In this document: one piece after another, positions 21,113 through 33,400 of the stretch | Position numbering within the stretch: the stretch's first letter is position 1 | Layout of the letters: each line of letters begins with the position of its first letter | Assembly (NCBI GenBank): GCA_963281155.1 | Contig: CAUJLY010000002.1 | Span: 558,001 to 622,000 of the forward strand | Direction: 5' to 3' | DNA from: Rhabditophanes sp. KR3021 | Lineage: Eukaryota > Nematoda > Chromadorea > Rhabditida > Alloionematidae | DNA length: 64,000 nucleotides | Notes under the pieces: model-generated | Told to the model about the DNA's origin: nothing | The model's input: only the letters and a program-made list of their open reading frames with translations | The model's database searches: none | Position numbers and translations under genes: made by a program

Positions 21113-22021
21113 ATGAAACACGTACTATCATTAGCTTTGATTGGATCTATTTCGCTGTTTTATGTTTATTGCGACGAAGAAGCACCGCCACTACCGACAA
21201 ACAATATCCTCCTCGGCAAGGAGCACATTGATTTGGTGCAAAATGCAAACCAACTGCCAGAAGAAAGTCAAGATAATGGGTTTGTGTCGGCCTTTACAGC
21301 TTCCTTCCTGATGATTTTAGCATCTGAAATCGGCGACAAAACCTTCTTCATCGCAGCCATCATGTCAATGACTTATTCCAGAATAGTGGTATTTTCTGGG
21401 GCGATCGGAGCACTCGCTGTCATGACTGTACTTTCTGTCTTTCTAGGGTGGATTACTCAAATAGTGCCTCGCATCATTGTATTCTGGTTTTCGACGGCAT
21501 TATTCTTTGTGTTTGGTGTGCAAGGTCTATGGGGTGGGTACAAGATGTCGCCGAATGAAGGGGCCGAAGAGCTGGAGGAGGCTCAGGCTGAGGTCCAAAA
21601 ATCTGAGTTAGATTTGCAGGCAACTACAGTTTCGGGATCTTTGGAAACAGGAAATTTGATAGGTGGTAGTAATATGAAAAAGTCTATGTCTTACACTACG
21701 CTAATCTTTATGAAAGCTTTTTCCCTGACTTTTTTGGCTGAATTTGGGGACAGAAGTCAAATTTCGACGATTGCCTTAGGCGCTGTAAAGGATGCGTCCG
21801 GAGTCATCATAGGAGGTATTGCCGGGCATTGTATTTGTACTGGAATTGCTGTGATTGGATCGAAGTTCTTGGCTATGAAAGTGTCTGTACGAGCTAGTAA
21901 GTTGAAACTATTTTGGGTGTGTTATTTATCGTTTTTAGTGACCATAATTGGCGGAATAACCTTCATCGCCTTCGCTATCTTCAACATAGCGTCTGAATTC
22001 TTCTGGACTTACTCAAACTAA
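21113..22021 (+). CDS. TMEM165/GDT1 family Golgi Mn2+/Ca2+ transporter
   Basis: A single exon of 302 codons. GDT1/TMEM165 proteins (UPF0016) exchange H+ for Ca2+ or Mn2+ at the Golgi and are needed for glycosylation. A signal peptide (MKHVLSLALIGSISLFYVYC) leads into a short acidic luminal stretch. Two repeats of three helices follow, each with the family signature E-x-G-D-(K/R)-(T/S): ASEIGDKTFF near residue 76 and LAEFGDRSQIS near residue 205. They are separated by a charged cytosolic loop (EGAEELEEAQAEVQK). The protein ends with a final helix and FFWTYSN. Length is near the human 324. All signature residues are present, so it should be functional. Lack of introns is unusual in this neighbourhood. 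The C. elegans counterpart is Y54F10AL.1. Confidence 0.94.
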   Translation: MKHVLSLALIGSISLFYVYCDEEAPPLPTNNILLGKEHIDLVQNANQLPEESQDNGFVSAFTASFLMILASEIGDKTFFIAAIMSMTYSRIVVFSGAIGALAVMTVLSVFLGWITQIVPRIIVFWFSTALFFVFGVQGLWGGYKMSPNEGAEELEEAQAEVQKSELDLQATTVSGSLETGNLIGGSNMKKSMSYTTLIFMKAFSLTFLAEFGDRSQISTIALGAVKDASGVIIGGIAGHCICTGIAVIGSKFLAMKVSVRASKLKLFWVCYLSFLVTIIGGITFIAFAIFNIASEFFWTYSN

Positions 22022-22713
22022 CCCAAACTCCGTGAATCCACACTAAAATCCCATACAACTAGTAAAACATAAAACGTAATTTAAAAAAAGAGGGACATAA
22101 TGTTTGTAAATGTATTATTATTTGTAAATTATGACTGTTTTGTGAAAGAATCTACAAGGATTGTTTTATCTAATAAAATACGTAATTTAAAACAATATTT
22201 TTTATTTGATTTAAAGTATAAGTTAATGTAAAAAGTGAGACTAGTCGAATATTTAGTCAAAAGACAAACACACGTGTATCTTGTTGAATTAAGTCAATTT
22301 ATGTCTTGTTGACAATATTGCGATTCGTTTACTTAAATACTTTTATTTTAACGACAAAAGGGTAACAGATACATGGTAGATTAAAGAAAATATATAATAG
22401 AACAATATAAAAGAGTTATTGAAAAATTGCCTCAAATAGACTACACACTTCGTATCATAGAAATTTCCTTTATATAAAAACCCAAATATTATAATAATAA
22501 AAGAATCAAGCCGGGTAAACTTTGAATTTCTAGCAAATCCAAACCCAATATCTTTGTTTGGGTACCCGTGCTAATTGATTGGAGGCTCTGTAATACAAGT
22601 TTTTTTAAACCTTTTGCTGTCGTAATGTACACATGTTGGTGGAAAGAGGATTGGTGGGTTTTGTTAATAAGTTATGATACACTTTTGTCTTTTTTTAAAA
22701 TTCGGTCGTTTAT
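22022..22713. other. Convergent intergenic spacer
   Basis: Between the 3' ends of the GDT1-like gene and the MATH/BTB-like gene. AT-rich; AATAAAA-type polyadenylation motifs occur near 22175 (plus sense). No further feature was seen. Confidence 0.45.
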
Positions 22714-24505
22714 TCATGAGAAAGAAGGAGATTGAGAGGATCCATGTTCAGAAACATTTGGCAACTTTGATAGGAGTGGTGAACATTCTTCGGAAGAGAT
22801 GTTATTGGCAAAGGAAACTCGGCGGAAGCTGTGATTGTAAGTAACTGAGCGAGTTCTGAAGGGAGTAGTTGTGATGGGAGTGAATGAAGAAGACAATAAA
22901 TCATGTCCTGATGCATCCAAATTGTCAGAGGCAGGTTCACTGGAAACTGAATTTACAGGTGATCTTAGACTATTTGGTGGGAAGCCAGTCATTGAAGTCA
23001 AGGATCCTCTTTTGTCTCTTGAATTTTTGAGAGAAGATCTTCTTGAGTGAGGGTATGCGAAGGCTAGTGGGATTGGAGATGTGCAAGGTGTATTTGGGTC
23101 AGAAACTATCTTGGGAGACATTGAGACTTTCTGTACCCTTAGTGATAAAGTTTGCAACTGAGAAATGACAGCACCCGCAATTGTTTCAGAATCATCCTCT
23201 TCGCCTGAGGATTCTTCGTCTTCGGAAATAAAATTAATCTGATTTGCAATTTGTTTGATATCATCTTTGATGCCCTTTAGCTTTTCAGTAGCATCTCCGT
23301 CCTTGTCAATCGTTTTGTTTCCTTCCAAGATAGTGTCCACATAAATGCCTAGACACACCATCTTCAAGATGGGTAAATCGAATCTCTGTGAGAGCACCAA
23401 CAGCCTGATAATAACATCATTGTCACATGAAAACATCATCGCATCATTGCACATATATCTTTCGCATTCCCTGATAATAGAAACAAATCGGATGTAGATA
23501 CAATTTTCTAGCAAATCAGTATAATCTTCGAAACAAGCCAAATTAGGAAGGACTTTTGTCTTGAAGTAAGTATGCGCCAAAGCATTGTTGATCAAATTGT
23601 AGTCCAAATTTTGTCTTGGAAAAACTTCATCCCATATCCTTTCTGTCTCTTCTCTGCCTTCTCTAAAGAAACTTTTGTGAAGAGTGAGTGAATCAATGGA
23701 AAGGCGAGATTCGTCGTCTGTGGAAGGTAATTTGGTGTCATCAAAGACATTCTCAATGGCTTCTGTGCAAATTTCTTCTAATTTCTTGTTGTGATAGTCG
23801 AGGATTGGAAGGTAAGTCAATGGTTGGAAAGAAGAACCATTCATCTCCATTTTAACAGTAATATTGATATGTCTATTCATATTTCTGTTCATAAATTTTG
23901 AGAAAGCTTTTTGTTCAGGCCCAAATTCAGCACACCACCCAGATCCCTTAATATACTCAGTCTGAGTAATAGGAATGTTCTCAAATTTCGTTTCATATCT
24001 GCCATTAGCAATGTAAATGCTGTAATCAAATATTGTAATTTTTAATTAATTATGACGCAAACTAACCTTGCAGAATGCAAGCTGATATCTCTTGTTGGAC
24101 CATCTTTGTAGTAAAGGAAAATATTGTATTTCTTGTCATGCTTAGCGCCGGGAAAAGACCTTTGAAAGACGTAGTCTGCATTGTCCCCGCAAAAATCCAC
24201 TTCTTCAAGCAGTTTAAGACCCCAGGAGAAGTGGACACCGTTGTAGGAAGCAGAGAAGGGTGTTGAGCAATTTAGAATCATTGATTCAGTGGGGGTGATT
24301 TTTCTAAATCAAATTATTATTGCCAAATTCGAACACATCAAAATCTTTACCTTTTAAAGATCTTAGTTGTCCAGGTATGTTCAAATGAGATTAGGCCATT
24401 AGGACTAACTAAATTATTACTAAAACTACCCAACCCTTCCTGGACATCTTCTTCAACCGCAGGTACCGTTCCAGCAGATGGATTTGCAGATTGTAAAACA
24501 AACAT
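22714..24505 (-). CDS. MATH/BTB-like protein with a long phosphoserine-rich tail
   Basis: Three exons (24505-24351, 24303-24067, 24019-22714) encode 565 residues. The first 200 residues read like a divergent MATH (TRAF) domain: ISFEHTWTTKIFKR, FSASYNGVHFSWGLKLL, YNIFLYYKDG, then NRHINITVKMEM. The middle (from NVFDDTKLP to LPILKMVCLGIYVDTI) is helical, and the end of it resembles the last helices of a BTB domain, but no classic BTB core is visible. An acidic cluster (SEDEESSGEEDDSE) follows. The last 160 residues are rich in Ser, Thr and Pro (MSPKIVSDPNTPCTSPIP) and look disordered and phosphorylatable. The domain calls are weak; the exon joins are all in frame with GT-AG sites. Function is not known. 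Confidence 0.65.
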
Positions 24506-27500
24506 CGTAATAATGATAAACAATAATAATGATATTGGATGTCACCGAGGCACACACTCTATTTTATAGATGAAAGTGGTAATAATAGATTGAAGCAATT
24601 CTGAAATGAATATTAAAATAAGTTCTTTTGTCCATAAAATAAATACGTAATGCGATGATAGCCACTGACCACAATGAACGTAATGGAAAATATAGAAAGT
24701 TGTAGCGAATGAGAGGGAAGATAATTTAATTGTTGTGGTAAATGTATGATATTGACAAAAGTCCTTTACTCTTATAATTATTGAACAATGGGAAGAAGAA
24801 AATGGAGGCTGGATGAGGATAGATTTAAGTCATCTTTAAGGAAGCACCACCAAAACTATTTTGTTTTGATGTTGTTTGGGAAAGGAGCAATTGTTAAATA
24901 ATTAAAAAAGTACGTGACCAAAAATGAAAGATCTTCCCAAATAAATAGATTATAACTTTTAAAGCTCTTCGAACTGTCATAACTATTATATGGTATGTCA
25001 ATGTGTATTATAGAGAATATTCACACTAATCTCTCTCTCATTCTTTAATTGTTAACTGATAACCGTTTTATAAAAATTATAATTTTTTCGCCTTTTTATA
25101 TTCACCTTTTGAAAGTGTCACTATTAGATAATTGGTTAATGGAAACGCCCAATCTAATCAACAACTCTCTCTCTTATGAATACATGTTAACTGTGGTGAA
25201 GATGTTAACATACAAAATTAGAAAAGACTATTTGTATTAAGGAGAAGTTAATTTTCAGCTGTTTTATTAAATAATCTTCATGACGGCAAAAGAGATTACT
25301 TTGGAGGTATGAAAACATTTGTTTTCCATCAAAGATTGATATTTGTTTCATCAAAGATTAAGAGTATATTCGTTAAAAGAGAAGAGAGAGTGATTTCTTA
25401 CTATTGAGCTAGGAAAAACAATCTATTTGTGGAAATCATGTATAAACAATAAAGTAATAACACACTCCGTTATTTCCTCCTAGCATCAATGAATAAAAAG
25501 TGAAAAAGAATAAATCTGTATTAAGAACCAAAAAGTCTGGTTCATATAGAGAAAGGAAGAATGTTAATCGTTTTCAATTTTTGTTTACAATACACATAAA
25601 TAAATATGTATGCATATTTTTGTATTATCAAAGTTTGTTCCGGTGAAAGAATCTTTATTTTATATATTTTGGAACATATCAAATAAATATCTCATCTCTG
25701 TGCCCTCTATTTTTAGTCTTTTTTTATAAATATTGTGGTCGTGAATAATTTGATAATAAATAGATCTAATATTACAAAAAAGAGTACTTTAACATTTCAA
25801 TTTGATGAATTTTAAAACGCACATACTCTATTCATACCAATAATGATAAGATATTATTTTATTGGCCAAACGATTACACGCAACTGATAAGAATCTTCAA
25901 ATAAGCCCATTTGATGGTAAACAAGGTGAGTATGTTGCCACTTATCACCAATTACGGCTCAGTCCACCTTACATTTGATTAAAATCAAGTGCACGTTCCG
26001 TTTATTTTTGGGCAATAATAAATTTATAATCTTTTGTGGAGAGATAACAAACTTTATACTTTCGTATTTATTGTGGAGTTTGGAATTTAAATTTTGGTCT
26101 GGTATCTTTGGCACACAACAATCCACCTCAAAACAACATTAATCTTTGAGATTCAACTAAAAGACAACACAACAATTAACAGATGCTGTCACAAAAAACA
26201 ACATAATACCAAAGCTTATTTGATATTTTTAGGTCAACTAACTATTTACCCACCATCCCTCACCCAATACAAAACAAGCGTAAAATAAAGTCTCAAGCCA
26301 CATAAATGGTGTATCTAACAAAATTTGAATATATATATATTATCAATAATAATAAATATAGGCACGCTGGCAAATTATAACGTAATGGGTTTGGACATAA
26401 CATTCATTGAAGTGATGCTTAAACTTTAAGTGATGAGGTAGCGAGGCTGTTTGTACACGTCTGTGGCACACACTCAGCTGTCATTGGAATGTAATAACCA
26501 AGTCTAGGCACAATTTGATTTTAATGTGTGTTAGTTTATGTTATAAGGAGAAGGTGATGTGGCAGAGATAGATTAATTATTTGCATCAGTCGTTTTTTAC
26601 ATTAATCTCCTCATCAATGATCAAAAGATGTCACAATATGATATCAGTCAAAAGAATTAACTGATCTTGGCTTGTTTAAATATATAAATTCAGAAACAAA
26701 AATGTCTAAATTTGTTTTTGATAACAAAAGACACAATTCATTCACTTTGATATTATAAAAGTGTTTATTTAATGGCTAAAAAACGTTGTTTTGTTGGTAT
26801 AATTCTATTAATAAAGATCCAATTTTTTAATTGACTTTGTTTCTAATGGGAAAGGACATGGTGAAGAGATTATTAATAGGTTTATGTTGATTTAGTATAA
26901 CAAAAGGAAGACTAAACAAAATCTCATGCAATAAATGATGTGGATATATTGAGAAGCTTCAAAACATTAAGTAAGCGTAGGTGCAAATGGAAAATCATTT
27001 CCATTCATCTTCACAATTTTAGCTTAATAAGTCTTAATGATGTTGAAGTGGAGGTTGTATTGTGAGTAGTAAAATCAAACTCATTTGATACCTAAGAATG
27101 TAAACTATTTGTTTATTGTAATATCAACTCAACGCCCTTAACCTTCCAAAAAACTGTAGTAATGAAGAGAACTAAGTTGAAGTGGTGATTAAATAGAAAT
27201 AAGCGATTTGATCACATTGTTTTAATATCAAAATTATAATAACATCAATGATAGGGAAAACATATATTTTCAAAAAACAACTTATTTAAAATAAATAGAT
27301 ACATAATCTTATTATTACGTCCTCAACTAATAGAAATATTTAAATTCACAACGTCAAATAAGAAACGTATAGGATGGTGAAAACAAATCTAACTAATGTA
27401 CAAAAGTCTGGGTCTTATCAATAAATATACCCCAATTATAAACTGCTCATGTTTACTCGAAGAACTTTGCCAAAATAAAAAGAAAATAAAGATTACTCAA

Positions 27501-29353
27501 ACTACACCAAAACAACTTAATATGCTCCAAGGAAAATAGTTGCAACAAAGTTATTTGCATGATTTTTAAGCTTCTTCTCGGCTGCTTATCTTTTTTGGTG
27601 GTAGGAGAGGTTTTAGTTGAAAGTACAATTAAAAAAGAGTGATACAAGATATTTGTGTGAAAGGACTAGCTTTTTTGGATCCAAAAAACCAAACAACTTC
27701 ACCCTAATTCTTCCATAAAAAGGATGGCGTAGGCTGACAGTCATTTGCATTGTTTGACAACAAAAAAAGGAATTTAGGTTTAAATGTATTATTTTGTGTA
27801 ACAAAAAATTAGTGAATGTATGTGTCCTATTGGCTTTTAACCTTTTTATTGTGATGTTTGAACATGGGTTTGGTAGGAAAATGAATTATTTTTTGTGCCG
27901 ATCGGAGATATGTCGTACAAAGTGAAGATGAGGAAATGGATGTTCTTTTTAAGAGTACACATTAATCATTTCTTATGTCAATGATTAAAGTTTTTGTATG
28001 GTTGGTGCAAATAAAGTAAATCCATCTTCATCTTCACTTAAAAATATATCACAAATTATATAAAGGCACAAAGGTTGATTATTTGCAATTTAAATATAAA
28101 AATATAATGTAGTGATATCGCAAAAAAATAAGTTGAATCACAAGACAAGTATTTTCCTTTGACATGTATGTGGCCTTTTGTAGGTATTAATTAGGTAGGT
28201 AAAAATGATCAACAAATTTTAATTTATTAACTATAATAAGGGGAAATTTTGTGGTGAGAAATGTACATAAGTTAATTAAGAAAGAAGAAAAATAGTTGGA
28301 TGTGTTTGACGTCACAGGATGTAAGTTTCTAAGAAATGAATTGGTACCATGCAATAGCCAATGAAAATGATTGTGCTTATTAAGGATGCAATTAAAAATG
28401 TGGAAGCAATAATTATAAATTGAAAAGAATATGAAATAAAAGAGTGTTAAAAAAATGTGTCTGCAAAAAGATACGATACATCAATGTTATAGCAGCTGAA
28501 CAGGTTAATTAAATATTATTCAATTTTAATAAATAACCGCTTCAATCAAAAACAAGGCATGTCGACAAGTTTCAACCCTTAAACAGGTATGACTTAATCA
28601 AGAAGTTTAGCGTTTCCATCACCAAAGGTCAACGCCACACTAATATCAAAGTAAGCGAACCAAAAGAAGGGTAATTTGGTGGTGATATGGTATAATCTTA
28701 AAATTTAAAAATAAATTCTTACCCTTAAGTAGGTACGAAGTGGATAGACGAAGTTCGATAAATCAAAGAATACACAAGCCATCTATTGAATATCAAAATG
28801 TTGTGAATTCCAAATTTTACTAATAAACTGTAAGTAAAATGTTATCTTATCTCCTGAAAAGAAGTAAGACCTAGCTTATGAAATGAATTAATTTTTTAGT
28901 TTGTATTGACACGGACCCTGTATCTTGTTTATTAAGATTTATCAAAAAGGTCTTAACTTCGGCATTGTGTTCAAATGTAATAGTATATAGATCGAACCAA
29001 CAAAAGCTAAGCTACGATTAAATGAAATGAATAATAAGGTGTACAAAATGATAAGGCATCTATAAATAGGGAAGAATAGTATATATTTAGTTTATAAATA
29101 ATATATTTGTAGTAGTTGATCTGATAAAAGTGATGAAGATTTATTATTTTCAACAATAATTGTTAGTGACTGTAAAATGGTTGTACTATGTGCTTGGAGA
29201 CCACTTTTGGGAGTTTCAGATGATGATTATGAGTTGTATAGTATATAGTAAATTCAATTATATCGATATCAAATCAACCAAAAAAGAAACAACGGCCAAA
29301 CAAAATCAAGGAGATAGAGTGATGTAGTATTTTAAAAAAATTTGTATATACGA

Positions 29354-29369
29354 GAGAGTGCGCGCTCTC
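29354..29369. other. Short GC-rich hairpin in AT-rich desert
   Basis: GAGAG, TGCGCG, CTCTC forms a five-pair stem (with a possible further T-G pair) around a GCGC loop. It stands out from very AT-rich flanks. No function is implied by the sequence alone. Confidence 0.4.
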
Positions 29370-30471
29370 AAACCTTACAAAAGTAATGTCGGTTCACAAA
29401 AAATGAGTTTGTTTGATTTCAAACTTGAATCAACGCAAATAATCAAAATTAGAGAAAAGACAAAGGCGCGATAGTTATTATCAATTTGAGAGCCAAGATG
29501 TCTGGTTGGTAAAGATTGCATTTAGAAATAGGGTATAAAAAAGTTGGAAGGTGAGCTTTTGCGCGACTCATTAAAGAGTGGTCTTTTCTGTAATGAATTT
29601 TTATAATGGATCTCAAAATTATACTCACTCACTCGTTATGATAAAGGTTAGATTGTTTAAAAAAGGGTCTTCGCTACATCTAAACACAAATATACAAAAG
29701 TATCTTCTTCTCATTCTTTTTGTTTATATTTTGTGAGTTGAAGTTAAGAATAGGGATTAGATATACTGGTATGAGCGAGGTAATGATAGGTACATTTGTG
29801 AAGTACAAGATTAAGAAACATTCATCGAACAAACAGGGTGAAAGTTAGTTAGTGATGCAACTATTTATGTTTATTCAAAATTGTTTCATTTAATAGGATT
29901 TAAAAATACAGCTGAAATTAGACGAATTGGCTCCTTTCTCACATTTCAGCCTGTGAATAGGATTAAAAAAATAGATTCTTAAATAGTTTATTTACTTAAA
30001 AAGTGAATACTTTTATTTTTCTACGTCATCATAGTATACATATTATTTGACAAACTAAATGAATATCCATACTCTTATGGAATTACTATTTAAAAAAACC
30101 GCAAAAAGAACATTATATTATGGGGTGATTTTAAATATGAACATAAGATATAACATCTCTCATAAATGATGTTAACGCGATGATGATATCTACATATGTA
30201 TTGTTATAATAAAGGCAACCATCAATGATAACAAATGATACATTAACTTTTTGAAAATCCAAATGACAAAGGGTTGTAGGTGGTGTGGTGTTAAAAGGTC
30301 TCTATTCAGCGCTACATGACACATCCCTGCTTGCAATAAATTACAAAAACAAAGTAGTTTGATTGTTTCATCATAGTAAGTGTATGCGTTTATGCAAATT
30401 TGACGATTGTCCGAGAGGAAAAGGTGTTATTATAAGCTTTTATACCAGCACCATAAAGAGTAATAGATCAT

Positions 30472-30498
30472 TGATAAGTGGTTTCATCTAACTTATCA
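30472..30498. promoter_or_regulatory. Inverted pair of GATA-factor sites
   Basis: TGATAAGT (30472-30479) and ACTTATCA (30491-30498) form a perfect 8-bp inverted repeat with an 11-base spacer. TGATAA is the core recognised by nematode intestinal GATA factors such as ELT-2. Further TGATAAG copies occur in the desert (for example about 25886). No adjacent gene is known, so an enhancer role is only suggested. Confidence 0.3.
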
Positions 30499-33400
30499 CC
30501 ACCTAGTCAGAACAAACTGAATTTGAAAGTTTTGAAGAATGGGTGATTCATTAAAAGATAAGATCTAGTTTAAGAGATGACGTCAAATGAGTAATTTGTA
30601 TGTATTTGTCTTTGTAAAGATATATCAAAAATATAAAAGTAAAAGTTAGTGCAATTTAAATATTAAGCGCATATTAATAAATCAAATTATAATTTGTTTA
30701 TACTTTTTTGAACATGTTTAAAAAAGCCTCCAACACACTAAATCTTTTTCTGGTTCTTTAAATAGGATATTAATTTGTGTAGAATTGAAAAGATCAAACT
30801 TAAGTTTGATACAAAATTAACAAATGTTTCACCTCAACACAAAGAGTGTATGAAACAGGTGGTGAGTAGCGAAACAAAAAACAAATGAAACTCATTTAAA
30901 GAGTGCTTCTATTTATACTTATATGACATTTTGTTACATATGGTTTGAACAAAAAAAACAAAAAAACCATAAAAATAGATTGTATTTTTATGTTTTGTAC
31001 TTTTTGAGTTTTTACTATTTATTTTGGATGGATTTTAAATGTTGATTTTAAGCTAAATAAATATGTTATTTTGATATGATCAAGATCTTTCATCTTTTAA
31101 TGCCTGAAAAACATCCCGAGCTCGCAGTACATTGTCTCTTGATGCAATTAAAAAAGCGAAGACAATACAAAAAGGAAGAAATTCCATTAAATTAACAAAT
31201 GATCATGAACTTTGTGAAAAGTATTAGAAACAACGGGTATTACCACCACCAATATTTGATTAAATTACAAAAACGACAAAACAACAGTATTAAGTGTGTA
31301 TTAATTGCGTTGGTAAAGTTGTCTTTAATTTATCAAAGGAAATATACTAATGATTACGTGAACCAAATCTTTTTAATTTTGATGAATGATAGTCGGAAAT
31401 GGGGTGTGAACGTTTATTAACTTTAATCATGCATTAATAAGACGTGTATTTGAAAAATGTTTTTCTCCTTCTATTTAATTTATGTGAACTTATTTTTTGA
31501 TTCGCACACATTTTTTATAACCATGAATCAATGTTAATTCGTTTAGCGGGACAACTTGAGAATGGTGGTATAAATGTTGCCTTTAAACGGGATGTAATGT
31601 TGCCTTTTGAAATGTAATAAAATGTTTTTAACATTCAAGGATCGTAAATAAGGTCGCTAGACGAATTTTTACATTAAATTTACATCAGTCAAAGGCAATT
31701 TGTTTTAAAGAAATTGGCAAATATAACCAAAACAAAAGGTCGAGTCCAGGACGGAGAGAACCAACTCCTCACGACAAAGGCAATTGGTCTCAAGTAAATA
31801 TTACGTTGTTAAAAGATACAATAAAATCGTGTTTACATCATAAAAAGTGTTTCAAGAATAGTAAATATTTAGGTTAAAGCAAAATATTATTTATTTTTTA
31901 ATTGTCTTGTATAAGGTACAAATTGACAAAGCGAAAAAATGTGTTTTGACATCAAAAAGAGTGTGTAAAAGAATTTAAGTATAAAACCATTGCACCTTAT
32001 ACTATGCAACATGCTAAATTGTATGCAAAATGTGGCATCTTTATAGTAATTATATAAGCTTAATACTTTACAATTATATACTTGATGTAAAAAGGTGGAG
32101 AAAGTTAGGAGTACTTTGTTGTCATTAAGAGGAATAAGCATTAAATGTATAAATTTTTTTATGACATATCCGTATAATAAATCAAAGTTTGTAGGCAATT
32201 ATTATTTGAAATAGAAGCTGATTTGTGTGTATTGACACTTTTGAGCAAACTTCATGACTAACTCAATACCAATTGGTTGACCGATTCGTTTTTTGAGTCA
32301 ACACAATTTTCAAACAACTTTTTATAAAAGGACGTTTTAAAAGGATGATGCAATCAAATAATAAAAAGTATTTATTTATTATTATTGATGCTTCTGCATA
32401 TTTGCTAGAAAAAGGCTTTGCACTAACAAAACTTTCCAAAAATTAGAGGAAACCTTTTTTTGAACAAACTTCAAACATGCTTCGTGTTAATTGTTTGTTT
32501 TAAAGAAAGGGAGAGTGAGGAAGAATTGGTAGTACCTATATCAAATAATATATTAGATGTTCCTTTTTGAAGACAAAATAAATATAAATATGATTGGAAG
32601 GTAAATAAAAGAGGAAATGCACATGTTTTGTGACCGATCAAAAAGATAAATTATTTTTTGTGTTTATCTCCAGATGATTAAAGTAAACTCTTTTGAAGAG
32701 AAGAAGAAGCAAATTCAAAGACAGATGTTTTAAATCAAATTTCAATAATGTTTGTACTTGATTTGAAGTTTTCAATAGGAAGTTGAGTATCTTTTTTTGT
32801 TGACGAAATTGCATAAAAAACCGTAAAGTCATCAATTATTTAAAAGGTAAGTTGGGCAGGTAATGGCGTAAGAAATGAGATACGAAAAAGTTTGTTAATG
32901 AATATGTATAAAAGTCTGTCTAGAAATGTAAAATTCAAATAAGAAACAAAAAGATGTGTATTATTTTAATAGTAAAGGGAATATTTGTGAGTGACAAGAA
33001 GAACACTAATGATACTACAACGTCACTACTACGGTTAAATGGATGCTGATGTCTGGATCAGACCAGTTTCTTTTTGGCTTATCAAACGTGTGGTCAACGA
33101 AGACCTCTATTGATAGTATAATAAAAATTGTTATTATTTGACTTTCCAAGTGTATATACCATGATTAATATTTATTCACTTTAAAGTTAATAAAGATTAA
33201 AGGTAGTACGTGTGCTCGATGAAACTTTCGTAAACAAAGTGTGTTTTTGTTTATTATGTTCTCATGATTAGTTGGAGAAATAGGGTATATTAAGTGATAT
33301 TTTGAGGTATTCGAATAAATAATATATGTGATTGTTGACGATATAATTTAAGTGTTTAATAGAGTAGTGGGAAAATTAACATAATACGCAACAACAGAAA

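Noticed and set aside
26434..26441. TGAGGTAG, the seed of let-7 family microRNAs, on the plus strand
   Set aside because: An eight-base match is expected about twice in this window on both strands by chance. The following bases do not match let-7 and I could not fold a convincing precursor hairpin from the flanks.
31887..32198. A 103-codon minus-strand frame in the gene desert
   Set aside because: The composition is Phe/Leu/Ile/Tyr/Lys-rich as expected from AT-rich DNA, with no domain, signal peptide or splice support.
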